Below, piece by piece: positions 42,921 to 53,948 of a stretch of DNA of 64,000 nt. The stretch lies in contig CM031553.1 in assembly GCA_018466975.1 (NCBI GenBank), positions 992,001 to 1,056,000 of the forward strand. The letters run 5' to 3'. The notes beneath the pieces are model-generated. The model saw nothing but the letters and a program-made list of their open reading frames with translations, searched no databases and was not told the DNA's origin. Position 1 is the first letter of the stretch, and every line of letters begins with the position of its first letter. Both the position numbers and the translations under genes were made by a program. Source of the stretch: Sparassis latifolia (Eukaryota > Basidiomycota > Agaricomycetes > Polyporales > Sparassidaceae).

Positions 42921-43760
42921 CACTGATGCAATCTTCGCCAGCGCAAGTGGGAGATTCTCGCCGGCCGTTCCTTCTCTACGCAAAGCACCACGAAACCTTT
43001 TTCATTCTCACAGTTGGCAGATCCCGCCAGCTTGAGCATGCGGTGAACTTATCTACGTCATCCGCCGGGTGGTTGGGCAGCATGCTAGAGGTGAGTGCCT
43101 TGCCCGTGCACACCATCTTCGAGAGCATCCCGCGAGGAGCAAAACTGAACCACAAGCTCGGGTGCTTGGCAGTGCTGTGGCGTTTCCCCAGTCATTCACG
43201 GTTCCCGAGAGGTTCCAGGCTAAACGCAAGAGGGAAACAGCAATGCTGTGCCCCGACGTATGGACGTCATGCGCAGTGTCGTGTCGACACGAGTGCACTG
43301 TTTGATGTGGCTGGTTCACCGCAAAAGCGGTCTGACGACACTTTTGGCTGTTTCTTGAGGTCGATGGGGACGTACTGTTGTTCCGGGGTGGTCTGCACGA
43401 AGGCACTGATGCGCCCGATTGGTGACTCGCGAAGCCGGTCCTGGCAGGGCGCCTGTGCGGCAACTGTCGTCCTTGACAGATACGAATGAGTTTTAGACCC
43501 GGTTACCACTGGCAGCCGGCTGCGCGCTGGCAGGTCACCGCCTGGGCATATCGGCCCAAGAAACTTGGTCCCAGTGCTCCGTCCGTGCTTGTACTGGACG
43601 AGATACGAGAACCCACAGGGGTAACTGAGCTCGTCTTGCGTTCTACGTCGTAACTCGTGCTGCTGCCCTCCAACTAGACTGTCACCTCACTTGCACCAAC
43701 CTGTAGCCATGGCTATCTCCTGGTTTACACGTGTCGCCTGCTTGCTGCGTCACGGCAGCA
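42921..43760 (+). repeat. Right arm of inverted duplication
   Basis: Counterpart of 39930-40710. The end of this arm is the promoter and first codons of the intact gene at 43709, so this side is probably the source and the left arm the copy. An open frame at 42926-43489 (+) contains LEHAVNLSTSSAGWLGSMLE and KLNHKLGCLAVLWRF. It has no ATG-context or domain evidence and may be an untranslated leader or a relict. Confidence 0.7.
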
Positions 43761-45559
43761 TACGTATGTCCACTCTTCGTATCTCGCCCGGTCCAATTAT
43801 CCTCACGCCTCTCTTCGAATACGTAGCCCATCTCGTACTGGCTCTCGCCTTCATCCAACCAGTTCTCGCATCGGTCAATTTTGACCAGTGCTTCGCCGCC
43901 ATCCAGAGCGGATCCTACGGACAAGATGGTGGGACCGACAATCACGGAAATCCTGTTCCCGTTGAAAATGCCACTGCCATCACATACTCGCTGTGTTTAT
44001 CAGCGTGTGGTTCGGACCAGGAGCCTTTTAGTTGGTCGACTTTTTCGCAGCAGTTCAGTGCATGGCTGCTCCCTTACCTCGCACTCGTATCTCAGCTTCC
44101 GTTCGGCGCGAAGCACAGACTGGGAAACCTCACGTCTGTCTACCTGACTGTGGGGTCGCCTACTCTTGCCGCGTATTCCCTGGCCCTTACCGTATTGAAC
44201 GGGCGGTGGGTCGCTGGTCGGTTTTCCAGGATAGCATATCCAAATGCCCAGAAAGCTGCTCGCATTCTTGGCAGTCTGCAGCAAGCCCAGCTTCGTATCT
44301 CTTACGATGACGCTCTTCTCTCCTCCCTCGTCGTTCTGCATGAGAACAATGCGTGGTGGGACGAGCTCGCCGATGCCCTCGATTACACGCACACGTGGTC
44401 CATCGCTGCCCTCACCCAGATTGTCTGGGTCGTCGCCGCCTACGTATTCACCGTGGTGCAGTCGCTGACTGACATCAACAGTAACATCAATTCCAACGGG
44501 CAAGGCGTCGGCTCTGTATGGTTATGGCTTCTGCCCATTGTTGGAGGGTGGCTGCAGCTGTCCCCGAAATGTGACACTGTGAGATTACGCCGCGCATTCG
44601 ACAAGACAAACCCTCTTCCGTTTGTTACTATTCCTACAGGAGAGGTAGTCAAGGTATCGAGCATAACGGATGAAAGAGCCTTGTCAATTGACAGCTATGC
44701 AGACGGATTCGTCCGTGACGGGCATTGGTTAGCATCGGTGACCCGCGACCAAGAGCTTAGCGCACCTATCTTTAACTATGCACGCTTCCTCCCTTGGGTG
44801 CAGCGCGTCGAGGACGTCGCAGCTGCTTTTCGGGCAGCGGCGATGAGGGCCAAGAACCATATTCCCGTCTCTGGGCAGCTGTGGACGCTGTCGGAGGACG
44901 GAAGCATTCACAGAAACAACAGAACAGGCACTCTCGCGCAGGTGATGGCCTACACCGAACCGCCCGTGTACATGCGAAGGTCTCACTGGGGCCAGGGCGT
45001 GTTCACGCGGATGTTTATCGCGTCCGTGCTGGCGCTCTCGCTGCAGTGGGGCACGACGGGTGCGGCTGTCATCGTCGTCTGGTTCACACCGACGATTGGA
45101 CTGGGCTGTCGCTCGGGCGCGTACCTTATCTACGGGATAGTGTCGACCATGGTCTGGCTCATCCTCATCACCTCAAGCGCACTAGCGCACCACGCGTCGC
45201 CGCGCTCTTACCATGCAAGCAGCCCTCTAGCCAACATGCGTTCCGTGCGCCTCGCGGGCATGCTCGCCATCGCGCTCCGCCGCGTCGGCAAGACGCTCGC
45301 GTTCATGAACGCCGTGTGGATCGTGCTCGCGTGCGTGTTCCAGTTCAGCAACGTGTTCGACCGGTGCTACTGCAACAGCAGCGTTACCGGACTCGGGCAC
45401 AAGGCCTACGATGTCCTCGTGAACACCGAGACCGACCTGGTGCGGATGCGGCTCGCGTGGGCGGCGGGCGTCGCGTTGGCATCTTTTGTCGCTCTTACGT
45501 TCTCGTTCTTTGTGAATTTGATCAAAGATCCGGAGGATGAAGGGTGGTTTAGTGTGTGA
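43709..45559 (+). CDS. Multi-pass membrane protein of unknown function
   Basis: A single long exon of 616 codons from the ATG at 43709 (MAISWFTRVACLL). A hydrophobic segment near residues 25-55 is followed by a Cys-containing exterior-like loop (FDQCFAAIQSG ... NATAITYSLCLSACGS). Further membrane segments occur at about 100-125, 140-160, 230-260, 420-450, 455-490, 520-550 and 585-610. The C-terminus ends in LIKDPEDEGWFSV. Several N-glycosylation sites (NATA, NLTS) occur in the N-terminal half. It resembles the large uncharacterised integral membrane proteins common in Agaricomycetes, but I cannot assign a family or role. The intronless structure is unusual among its neighbours. Its promoter is duplicated in inverse orientation 3.5 kb upstream. 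Confidence 0.75.
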   Translation: MAISWFTRVACLLRHGSIRMSTLRISPGPIILTPLFEYVAHLVLALAFIQPVLASVNFDQCFAAIQSGSYGQDGGTDNHGNPVPVENATAITYSLCLSACGSDQEPFSWSTFSQQFSAWLLPYLALVSQLPFGAKHRLGNLTSVYLTVGSPTLAAYSLALTVLNGRWVAGRFSRIAYPNAQKAARILGSLQQAQLRISYDDALLSSLVVLHENNAWWDELADALDYTHTWSIAALTQIVWVVAAYVFTVVQSLTDINSNINSNGQGVGSVWLWLLPIVGGWLQLSPKCDTVRLRRAFDKTNPLPFVTIPTGEVVKVSSITDERALSIDSYADGFVRDGHWLASVTRDQELSAPIFNYARFLPWVQRVEDVAAAFRAAAMRAKNHIPVSGQLWTLSEDGSIHRNNRTGTLAQVMAYTEPPVYMRRSHWGQGVFTRMFIASVLALSLQWGTTGAAVIVVWFTPTIGLGCRSGAYLIYGIVSTMVWLILITSSALAHHASPRSYHASSPLANMRSVRLAGMLAIALRRVGKTLAFMNAVWIVLACVFQFSNVFDRCYCNSSVTGLGHKAYDVLVNTETDLVRMRLAWAAGVALASFVALTFSFFVNLIKDPEDEGWFSV

Positions 45560-46176
45560 GCCTGACGGCGGGCTGGCAGCGTCTTGGACCTCAGAAGTTG
45601 TGTGCTATAGTTATGTCGAGCTTGTGTTAATTGCTATCATATGTACTTATACCGTGTGTTCATGCTACTGTATACCATCGCACCGCTGCATTATCTTGGG
45701 GTTGATTATATAATATATATTTTTGCTGTATCATATAAGTTGTGTGCTCTGGCGTACTACGGTGCGATAGTCATGCGGTGAGGCAGGTCGCGACAAGCGC
45801 ATTGAGAACAATGGTAGGAGGGTGAATTGGGATGTGAGTAGCATCACTCCCATGCACAGGGGGGTGATGGCCTGGCGCTCCGAGTCAGATGCATTGATAT
45901 TGCCCCACGAGTGAACGGGTGTTCTTGCGGAACGAGAGACCGCAGCAGAGTTGTAGCATCATTATGTTGGTCTATATGGATTCATGAGACGACCATTGCT
46001 ATCTGCGTCTCTATTGAGTGGAGAGACTCACCGCTGAGCACTTGCACAGTAACCATCTATCCCATCGCTCTCACCTGAGGAGACCATGTTGAAATGCGAG
46101 ACACTCAGTTCTGCGTGACCTAGGATTCAAAGATCCGATACTCGTTGACAACACATACAACATTCCAACTTGAGTC
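45560..46176. other. Intergenic, convergent gene tails
   Basis: About 0.6 kb between the convergent 3' ends of the membrane-protein gene and the RG-rich protein gene, with AT-rich runs near 45700-45740. No CaaX gene with a start codon was found. Confidence 0.55.
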
Positions 46177-47050
46177 CTATCCAAGAAGATCGTCAAGGAA
46201 ATCTTGCATTCCCTCCTTCTCCGTCCTCTCCGGCTTCGGTTGATCAGTGGGCAGGGGAGGAGCTTCCACATAGACTCGTTCTACTCCTGAAATAAGATCA
46301 TGGAAAAACTATTGCATGATCTCACATACCTTGAGTCCTAACCCGACTGACCAGCTGTGTCGGCTTCCCGCGCTGTTTCTCAGTCTGAGCACGGAAGCGT
46401 GACTTGAGATCTATACCAAGTGAGCATGCAGCGGAATACTGCGAGTGCAGACAGAGACACCTACCCCATGTCGCCTCTGCCGCTGCCTTCTCGCGATTCA
46501 TCTTTTCCAGTTCAGCATCCCAGTCGACTTTCTGTACACGTCCCTTCTTCGATTGAGCATTATGTACGCGAGGCCCGATGTGTGCGAGGCTGGTGTCTAC
46601 GTCCTCATCTTCCACTGGGGTGGTGCAACGCTGGGCCCTGGCGAGAGTCTCTGGCGTTCGAGAAACGCCGACAGGTCGACTTCTGGCTCTACCACTTCCT
46701 CTCCTACGTTAAAACCAAATCCCCATTAGAACGACTAGGATCCCAGGCACGACCATGAATATAACTTCACCTTCCGAGTCGAGCTCAGGCTGTGGCTCGA
46801 CATATCGGTCGGCATTGGATCCTAGCTGCCGCCGCGCGTACCTCTTCTCCTGCTCCTCCTGTTCCTCCGCGTCTACTTCAGTTTGCTCCTCACCCTCTAG
46901 AACGAGTCGGTGGCCCCATTCCGCTGGACGACCTCGCCCTCGTCCTCGTCCTCGGGCGCGGAGGTATTTCCCTAAACCACCACGCGACTTTCCCCTTCCT
47001 CGCGCCCTGGTCGCTGGGGTGGAAGAACTTGGTGCCTGGGTGTCGTCCAT
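46177..47050 (-). CDS. RG-rich conserved-looking protein, unknown function
   Basis: Minus-strand gene with exons 47050-46771, 46698-46465, 46410-46330 and 46286-46177 (234 aa, total divisible by three). The N-terminus has Arg-Gly repeats (RARGRGKSRGGLGKYLRARG), typical of RNA-binding or methylated regions, then an acidic Glu-rich stretch. The C-terminal half has a charged helical segment (KVDWDAELEKMNREKAAAEA then TWDLKSRFRAQTEKQRG) and ends MQDFLDDLLG. The acceptor of exon 2 is uncertain: one five bases earlier is a better AG but puts the frame out by one. I do not recognise the family. It looks conserved and single-copy rather than repeat-derived. Confidence 0.65.
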
Positions 47051-47155
47051 TGGATGTATTGCTGCGAATGAGGAAGTGTGAAGGTACTGAGTTATGCGGC
47101 GGCACTGGCACGAAGTATAGCTGATTAGATTAGATTAGCAATGCCGCAGTTGGGC

Positions 47156-47561
47156 GCTTAACTATCATACTCGTCATTCCGTTGAACAACTTGCGTGAAA
47201 GTATTTGAACCGACAATTTGTCTACGTTGCTCTGCATTCAGTTGCAGAGATTCGATGTCTCCGAGATGAAAGTTTTTTTTTACCGCGGTCCTGCGGCAGT
47301 GATGGAATGAATGGTCTTAACGTGCGTTCGCAATCTATACAATGTGCTCAGGCTTTCAGCTTAACTATCATACTCGTCATTCCGTTGAACAACTTGCGTG
47401 AAAGTATTTGAACCGACAATTTGTCTACGTTGCTCTGCATTCAGTTGCAGAGATTCGATGTCTCCGAGATGAAAGTTTTTTTTTACCGCGGTCCTGCGGC
47501 AGTGATGGAATGAATGGTCTTAACGTGCGTTCGCAATCTATACAATGTGCTCAGGCTTTCA
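47156..47561. repeat. Perfect 203-bp tandem duplication
   Basis: Units 47156-47358 and 47359-47561 appear identical, including the T8 run (AAAGTTTTTTTTTACC) and GCTTAACTATCATACTCGTC starts. The lack of differences suggests a recent event. No gene lies within it. Confidence 0.9.
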
Positions 47562-48257
47562 CGGCTGGTCGTTCTTATTTTTATGTTTCGCAGCTAAATC
47601 CCATCGCCAAGCGGGCGATTTGATTGCTGACTCGGGAGCAGCTTGACACTATCGCCTGTAATACTCTGGGCACTGCGTGTGGTTCTGGTCTTTCTGCACT
47701 CGTGCAGGCATTGACGGATGAATCAAACCACGGATCGCTGTGCACCCTTGCATACCCGTGGATGCATTGGCCATTGACCTCTATATCAGGGAAAAGTGCT
47801 GGTGATGGTACACTAACTTCACTAGTTCTGACCTTCATGAGTAACATGGATACACAAGCTCGCTCCCTCAAGGCTCCGAGTCGTGATTCCTCGCTAATGT
47901 GTTACAGATAATTCAGTCGCTCAGCGACCGTGACATTGCGCGTAACGTAGGTGTGCTGAACGGTACAACAACGTGTGAAGATAATACTGTCCATGCTAAT
48001 CGCTCTCGATAGTGTCCGTGCCGACCGCCCTGCGGTGGTCGTGCGATGCCTCCTCCCTCAATTAGAGTCCATTAAACTACTCGGAAGTCCGATGTCAAAG
48101 AACCGCGCGGAGAGCGCTTGCGCGAACGAAAGTGTTTGAAGGTCAACGAGCTCGTATCGTGGATATGATGTGCCGGGAAATGGTCGCTGGGACCCTACAA
48201 AGAGCGGGTTATTGGCTGAGAGGTGAGTGATACTTCGTTCACGTACCTGTCGCGCCC
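47562..48257. other. Intergenic, duplication to pheromone 6 tail
   Basis: About 0.7 kb without a supported gene. A 95-codon plus-strand frame at 47624-47911 has no domain. The last part is the 3' region of pheromone 6, where GTACGT ten or so bases after the stop could open a short 3' UTR intron (acceptor CTCTCAG). Confidence 0.45.
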
Positions 48258-48386
48258 TTAGGCGACGACGCACCAGGGGTTGCCGCAGTAGGCATACCCC
48301 TCCTTGGCAGACTCGGTGGGGGTTTCTGTGTTGGGTACGATCTCCTCAGCGACGCTGATGGCGGAGGCAACGGTGAAGGCGTCCAT
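48258..48386 (-). CDS. Pheromone precursor 6 (CaaX CVVA)
   Basis: A 42-residue minus-strand precursor beginning MDAFTVASAISVAEE and ending YAYCGNPWCVVA before TAA. The MDxF start, the acidic pro-region and the CaaX box Cys-Val-Val-Ala are typical. A Lys-Glu pair precedes GYAYCGNPWC, so the mature peptide is probably about ten residues. The Trp-Cys at the lipidated end is common in Agaricomycete pheromones, and the extra internal Cys is less so. It lies 14 kb from the nearest receptor (R7) and about 2 kb from CLA4, outside the main receptor cluster. Confidence 0.92.
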   Translation of the reverse strand: MDAFTVASAISVAEEIVPNTETPTESAKEGYAYCGNPWCVVA

Positions 48387-50348
48387 TACAGATGGGGAGA
48401 ATGCGAATGTAAATGCAAGTGTGGTTTGAATGCGAAGGGAGAGAGGAGACGAAGCTAGCGTCTGGAGCGAGTGGACTTCGTTTCTGGCCAGCAGAGAGAT
48501 ATGGCTTGCTCTTTATACTGCTATGGCGGCTGTGCGCGCGCAGCTAATTGTGCAGTGCGAAGCGTCCTGACAGGTGGTTACATGGAACGGCGTTGGACTT
48601 AAACATCCGTGTTTGAGTAACGTTCCCGCCTGCCTTTGCAACGGACGTCAACAGACAATAGCTCGCTCCGTGTCATCCCCCACGGTGAAGTATATCTGTC
48701 TCTGGATCTCGGGTGATACGAGGCTATCGGTGCGCTGATCTGAAGCAATGTGACTTGTTGTGTGCTCCGAGTATCCCAGGCGTATCCATCGTGCTGCGTA
48801 CACCTTCGTATCGCGGCCTCTCCGCAAATGCTGACCATTCAGTTCTTGCTCGAGCGGTGCAGGTAGCGACCAAGTGGACAATCGCTCTGGAGTGCAACAC
48901 GCAGCTTCGCCTTGCCCGAGCTGTGCCAAACGCTGCAAATGCTTCAGGTATCGAAAATACGACCCAGATCGAATCGTCGAACAAAAGAGTACGGACCTTG
49001 TAGGACATTAAGTCCAGGTGCGTCCTGTCATGTTCACCGGTCAACCTCCTTGGGATGTACTGTGTCCGATTGAATTGCATCACTTCCCCCTCCTCGATGG
49101 TTCTCACGTGATCGAGATGCAGAACAATAGCAAGCATCTCCGAATCGCCCTCGCGGACTCTGCTTAGACTCTGCTTATCGCCGCGCTCGCACATGCTAAT
49201 TGTGTGCGCGAGGAACCGTGTCACGTCGGTGCGCAAAGTTGCTCTCCGCCCGCCATTCCCGATCACTCTTCGGCGTCACTTGCGGTCGGTTCGTGTGGTG
49301 CTATTGTTATGCCCAGGATGCGGCAGGCATGCCTTCTGAAAGTCTCAGTCTCAAATGCTCTAGCAGTTATCTACTCTCGACAGCACCATGACTTGACCAC
49401 CAACATTTCATGACCACCACGAGCACACCTCTTCCCCACTCCTATTGCTGCAGGAGGAACTTGCACGCCGATCCGTGTCTGAGGTGGAGCATGACCGACC
49501 GATGTTCTCTTGTTCGCTATCTTCGCTATCTCCCCCTATATCTACGCAGCAGTACGCCCCCGTGCGAGGCACATACTCAATCGCTACTGAACTTCTGTCG
49601 GCGGTATACATGGCAGTATTCGTTGTCTGGCTGCAACGTACGCGTTGGATAGGCCTCACCTGGAGGAGCTGGGTCTATGTAGGTACGTCTCACGTTCCGG
49701 AAATACAGGACATATATCATAACCTCCGTGCAGAGTTTGTGTGCAGACGGACGTAAGTATCGCCTGGGCGTAACCCTCTCCATGGGCGCTTCACACGCCA
49801 ATGCCAGGAACGTTTCTGCGACTCGCACCGGTTGATCTTTCCCCTGTTCGAGCTGTGAAACTTGATGAGGTGTGAGCGCCGGGTTCTCGAGCTCTGGAAG
49901 CTCTGGAAGCTCTTCGAGCTCCTTGAACTCGAGCCCGAATACATCGTGGATATAAATTGTGACCGTTGCAGAGTAGAATATGTTTTTAATGAAGTCGTGG
50001 GACGGAGAATTCGAAGTTCAGTGTTTGCCGTTACGGTTGCCCTGACAATTCAAGATGTGTAAGGCGCCGTAGGTGTCGGCTAGATCCGAGTGTGCTTACT
50101 CTGATTGGTCGGTGTGTTGTGCTGCATATTGTCCACCGTCTAAGCAACTCTCCATCCAACAAACTCAGCAGTGCTCCTCGCCACCACCAACGACGACGAC
50201 AAACCTTTCGACATCATTCAAGGCATTCTCCCGACGCTTCGATCTCTCCGTTCCTCGTTGCCTGCCTTTCCAACCATTCGCAACGGACTTGGCGACTCAC
50301 TCTCTCGACTGGGGTGATTCTCTTCCAGGATAATCTTCACTCGTAACG
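48387..50348. other. Upstream of pheromone 6 and of CLA4
   Basis: Two kilobases with the pheromone 6 promoter (a TATA-like TTTATACTG about 125 bases upstream) and CLA4's promoter. Overlapping open frames on both strands at 48650-49760 have no recognisable domain, and I cannot decide whether one is real. A short direct repeat CTCTGGAAG / CTCTTCGAGCTC lies near 49888-49925. Confidence 0.45.
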
Positions 50349-53300
50349 ATGGCCTTTAATCAAGTGACTGCAACCTCCTTGACGCCCTCACGACCCGCCC
50401 CTGCCGCTCCAATACGGCGAGGAACCGATATCCAAAATGTGCTTGCTGCTTCCGGATATACCTCGTCTTTCTCGGTTGGGACATCCTCACCTTCTGGCTC
50501 TTCCTACGCCTCGTCATATTCAGGCATAGGAGGGTCCCCCAATCGCAACTCAGACATGAGCTCGCATTCGAACACCGTGAGGGTCGGGTATGTCTCGATC
50601 AAGGAGGATGGTGTCATCAGCTGGCTATGGAGACCGAAGTGGTTGATCCTGAAGGAGCAGACGCTTACGATCCATAAGAATGAGGTGAGCTCGGGCATTT
50701 TGATTTACTTGTACAGTATGCGGCGCGCGATTTATAGGGCATCGGGCGCCTCGGTCTCCATGAGGATCTTTTTGTCCTTCTCTGTAGATATAAGAGCTCA
50801 TTAACAGCATCTTCGGTGTACGTCGACAGACCTTTATACACGTCTATCCACGTACAGCAGACGCGTCCGGGATACATCTCTCTCTATTGAGGTTGTACCG
50901 CCAAACGCCATCTTCTTCTCCGCCTGTGGCAATAATTTGCAGGAGATGACGAGATGAAATCGATAGCCTGAAACTGACTTAATTTCCATACCTACTAGAC
51001 CACAGTGCAATACCAAAGTCTCATAAACCTTGGTGACATCGCGAATATCGAGCGAACGGACCTGAAGCCCTACTGTCTACTCTTGGAGACGAAGGACAAG
51101 CGCATATTTTTCTCACTTAAGAATGACGAGGAACTCTACGGTTGGCAGGATGACATCTATTCGCGAAGTCCGTTGATGGGCGTCAGCAATCCCACAAATT
51201 TCGTACACAAGGTACACGTTGGGTTCGACCCGGTTTCAGGGGCCTTCACGGTACGTGCCCCAGTCAAATGTATAGAAAAACATATTTTGATCTAGGACCT
51301 TCTATACTGTACGCAGGGTTTGCCTGACGCATGGAGCAAGCTGCTCACCAAATCAGCGATCACGCGCGAAGACTACGCAAAGGACCCCCAAGCGGTGCTG
51401 GAAGTGCTGGAATTTTACACAGATCACAAAAAGCGGGAGATAGAAGAGATGGGCGACTTTGGCGGCACGTTGTCTCCGCGCTCGACGAGCGGCACGAGCG
51501 CGTCGACCCTCGTTGGCTCGACGTACTCAAGCACAAGCACACTTACCCCGTACTCCGACACGACCAGTGCGCCACGGTTTAATGCCGGAACAGGACTCGG
51601 CGGAGCTGGCATGAACAAGATGTCCCCGCTGACCGACACCCGGCCACAGGCAAAGCGACAAGACTCCGCGCCAGCAACTATGAATGGGACCGACTCCGTC
51701 ACGGGCATCAACGGTGTACAGATGTCGTCCAGCGCCGCACTCGCCCGGGCCGCGGAGCTGGTGAACGGGTCGCACGCCCAGCATGCGAACACCATTTCGG
51801 CCGCACAGGCGAATCCCGCTCTCCGCCCGACTATCCCACCCATGTCCGCAGGGTCCCTCCAGGCGTCACGGCCTGCACCTGCACGGCCCCTTCTCACCGC
51901 TAACCGCCCCGCCCCGCCGGCGCCGCACGGCGGCCTGCCGAAGCCTCCGCTCCCCGACCACACACCCTCGTCCGCCGACCTCCGTGCGCGCGCCAGGGCG
52001 CTTGGGCCACCAACGGATACACAGACAGCAAAGCCGCCAAGCCTTCAGAAGGACCTGTCTGGCGAGTCGTCGGATAAGACGCGACCTAACATCGCGCAGA
52101 CCAAGACGGCGCCTGCGACTATCTCGCAGTCCACTAGTGGGTCTGGTGCGACGGCAGCAATTAAGCCTCTGCAGCCGATGAAGAAGCCGTCGGCGCCGAA
52201 GGAACCTGCAGTCACCATCACTCCGCCTGAGGAGAGGGGTGGCGGGGTGGCGGCGGCTGCGGCGGCGCTCGAGAAACCGAAGGAGAAGGAGAAGCGCATC
52301 AGCACGATGAACGAGGTACAGATCATGGAGAAGTTGCGTAGTGTTGTAAGTGAGGACGATCCGAAGACAATGTACAGTAAGATTCGCAAGGTTGGGCAGG
52401 GGTGAGTGGCCTTATCTGATCGGTGTGGGAAGGCAAGCCTAATAGGACGTGCGCAGTGCATCCGGGCATGTGTATGTCGCGAAGACGCTTGCAACTGGGA
52501 AGAAGGTCGCTATTAAGGAGATGGACCTGTCGAATCAGCCGCGGAAAGAGCTTATCGTTAACGAGATCCTGGTCATGAAGGAGTCGCAGCACCCGAATAT
52601 TGTGAACTTCCTTGAAGCTTATCTAGTCAAGAGCAACGAGCTTTGGGTGGTGATGGAGTATATGGAAGGTGGTGCGTTGACTGATATCATAGAGAACAAC
52701 ACCTTGGAGGAGGATCAGATCTCGAGTATCTCTTTTGAGGTTGGAGTTAGCTTCATTTCGTGTTATGGCAAACTCACCTTCTTTGCGTAGACCTGCAAGG
52801 GGTTGGGACACCTGCATAGCCAGCACATCATCCATCGCGACATCAAGTCTGATAATGTCCTCCTGGATGCTCAGGGTCATGTCAAGATTAGTATGTCCTA
52901 CACCTACTGCGTGCTCAATCTATGCTAATCGCGTGGTTCGCAGCTGACTTCGGCTTCTGTGCGAAGCTCACCGACCAGAAGTCGAAGCGTGCCACGATGG
53001 TGGGCACACCGTACTGGATGGCCCCAGAAGTCGTTAAGCAGAAAGAGTACGGCGCCAAGGTGGACATCTGGTCACTCGGTATCATGGCGATTGAAATGAT
53101 CGAGAACGAACCTCCGTATCTGGATGAGGAACCGTTGAAGGCGCTGTACCTCATTGCGACTAACGGGACGCCAACGTTGAAGAAGCCTGAGGCGTTGAGT
53201 CGGGAGCTGAAGGGCTTCTTGAGCGTGTGTCTATGCGTAGATGTGAAAAGCAGGGCCACTGCTGACGAACTGCTGGAGGTGAGTTACACGATTGTCGTGT

Positions 53301-53413
53301 TGACGCCCACGTTCGCGCTGACATTTTCGATGCAGCACGAGTTCCTGAAGAAGGCATGCGCGCTGTCGGGTCTCGCGCCTCTCCTGCGGTTCAGGACGAA
53401 GCAGTCGTCATGA
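50349..53413 (+). CDS. CLA4: PAK-family kinase CLA4 (PH-CRIB-kinase)
   Basis: Cdc42-activated serine/threonine kinase of cell polarity, septation and hyphal growth. Exons: 50349-50684, 50999-51250, 51317-52401, 52457-52739, 52791-52890, 52944-53278, 53336-53413 (822 aa, frame exact). Domain order: a Ser/Pro N-terminus; a PH domain from about residue 75 ([20 protein letters not shown]); a CRIB motif at about 180 ([21 protein letters not shown]); a long Pro/Ala/Ser linker; and a kinase domain in the last 280 residues with [31 protein letters not shown] and [12 protein letters not shown]. The PH domain separates Cla4 from Ste20. Intron 1 is long (314 bp) for this region, and intron 4 has a weak GTTGGA donor. 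Cla4-type kinases often flank the mushroom P/R locus. Confidence 0.95.
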
Positions 53414-53948
53414 TTTCTCCGTTATATTCTCTGGACCATCTGGTGATGCTGCGTGGCTCGTCCCTTTGGCTCACTCGTCACACTCCTTCTCCTCCGCATG
53501 TATCTCTCGCTCCCACATGTTCATCTTCCGTCCAGTATCTATTAACTCGACTAAGCGCCATCCCTCTCCTTTCTATTATCCTTCAGTTGCACCGTTGGAA
53601 ATCCCGTACTGTACTTTTCTGTCTTCTAGACGCGTATTTGAAGGCCTATTGTTGTACATAGTAGGCGTGCACATATATGTATGAGGGATATGTTGAGGAA
53701 TATCGGTTCATTACTAGAAGTCAAGATCACCGTTAACTTGGCCATAGCATCGGAGCCATAATCGGCAAGACGTCAATGTCGTTGAAGACTTGAAGCCCGA
53801 TATTATTTTTTCCTGAACGATTCGCTCCCTTCAGAATGACTTCTTATCCTTCACAATTATGGACGAGGCGAAAGATAGAAGTCGTTCTGCAGTCGGTCCA
53901 AATGTTCCATGATCTTACCGCAGGTGGTAGCTATAAATCTGAGATCTC
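53414..53948. other. Intergenic between CLA4 and CNOT11-like gene
   Basis: About 0.5 kb with CLA4's 3' UTR (including TATATGTATGAGGG) and the promoter of the next gene. Nothing else is seen. Confidence 0.6.

Noticed and set aside
46465..46703. Alternative frame of the RG-rich gene (EEVVEPEVDLSAFLERQR)
   Set aside because: It hits a stop after about 40 residues and puts the well-formed following exons out of frame, though the acceptor is otherwise better.
48650..49760. Overlapping open frames of 95-180 codons on both strands
   Set aside because: No domains, conflicting strands and no convincing splice pattern; most are probably chance in GC-rich DNA.
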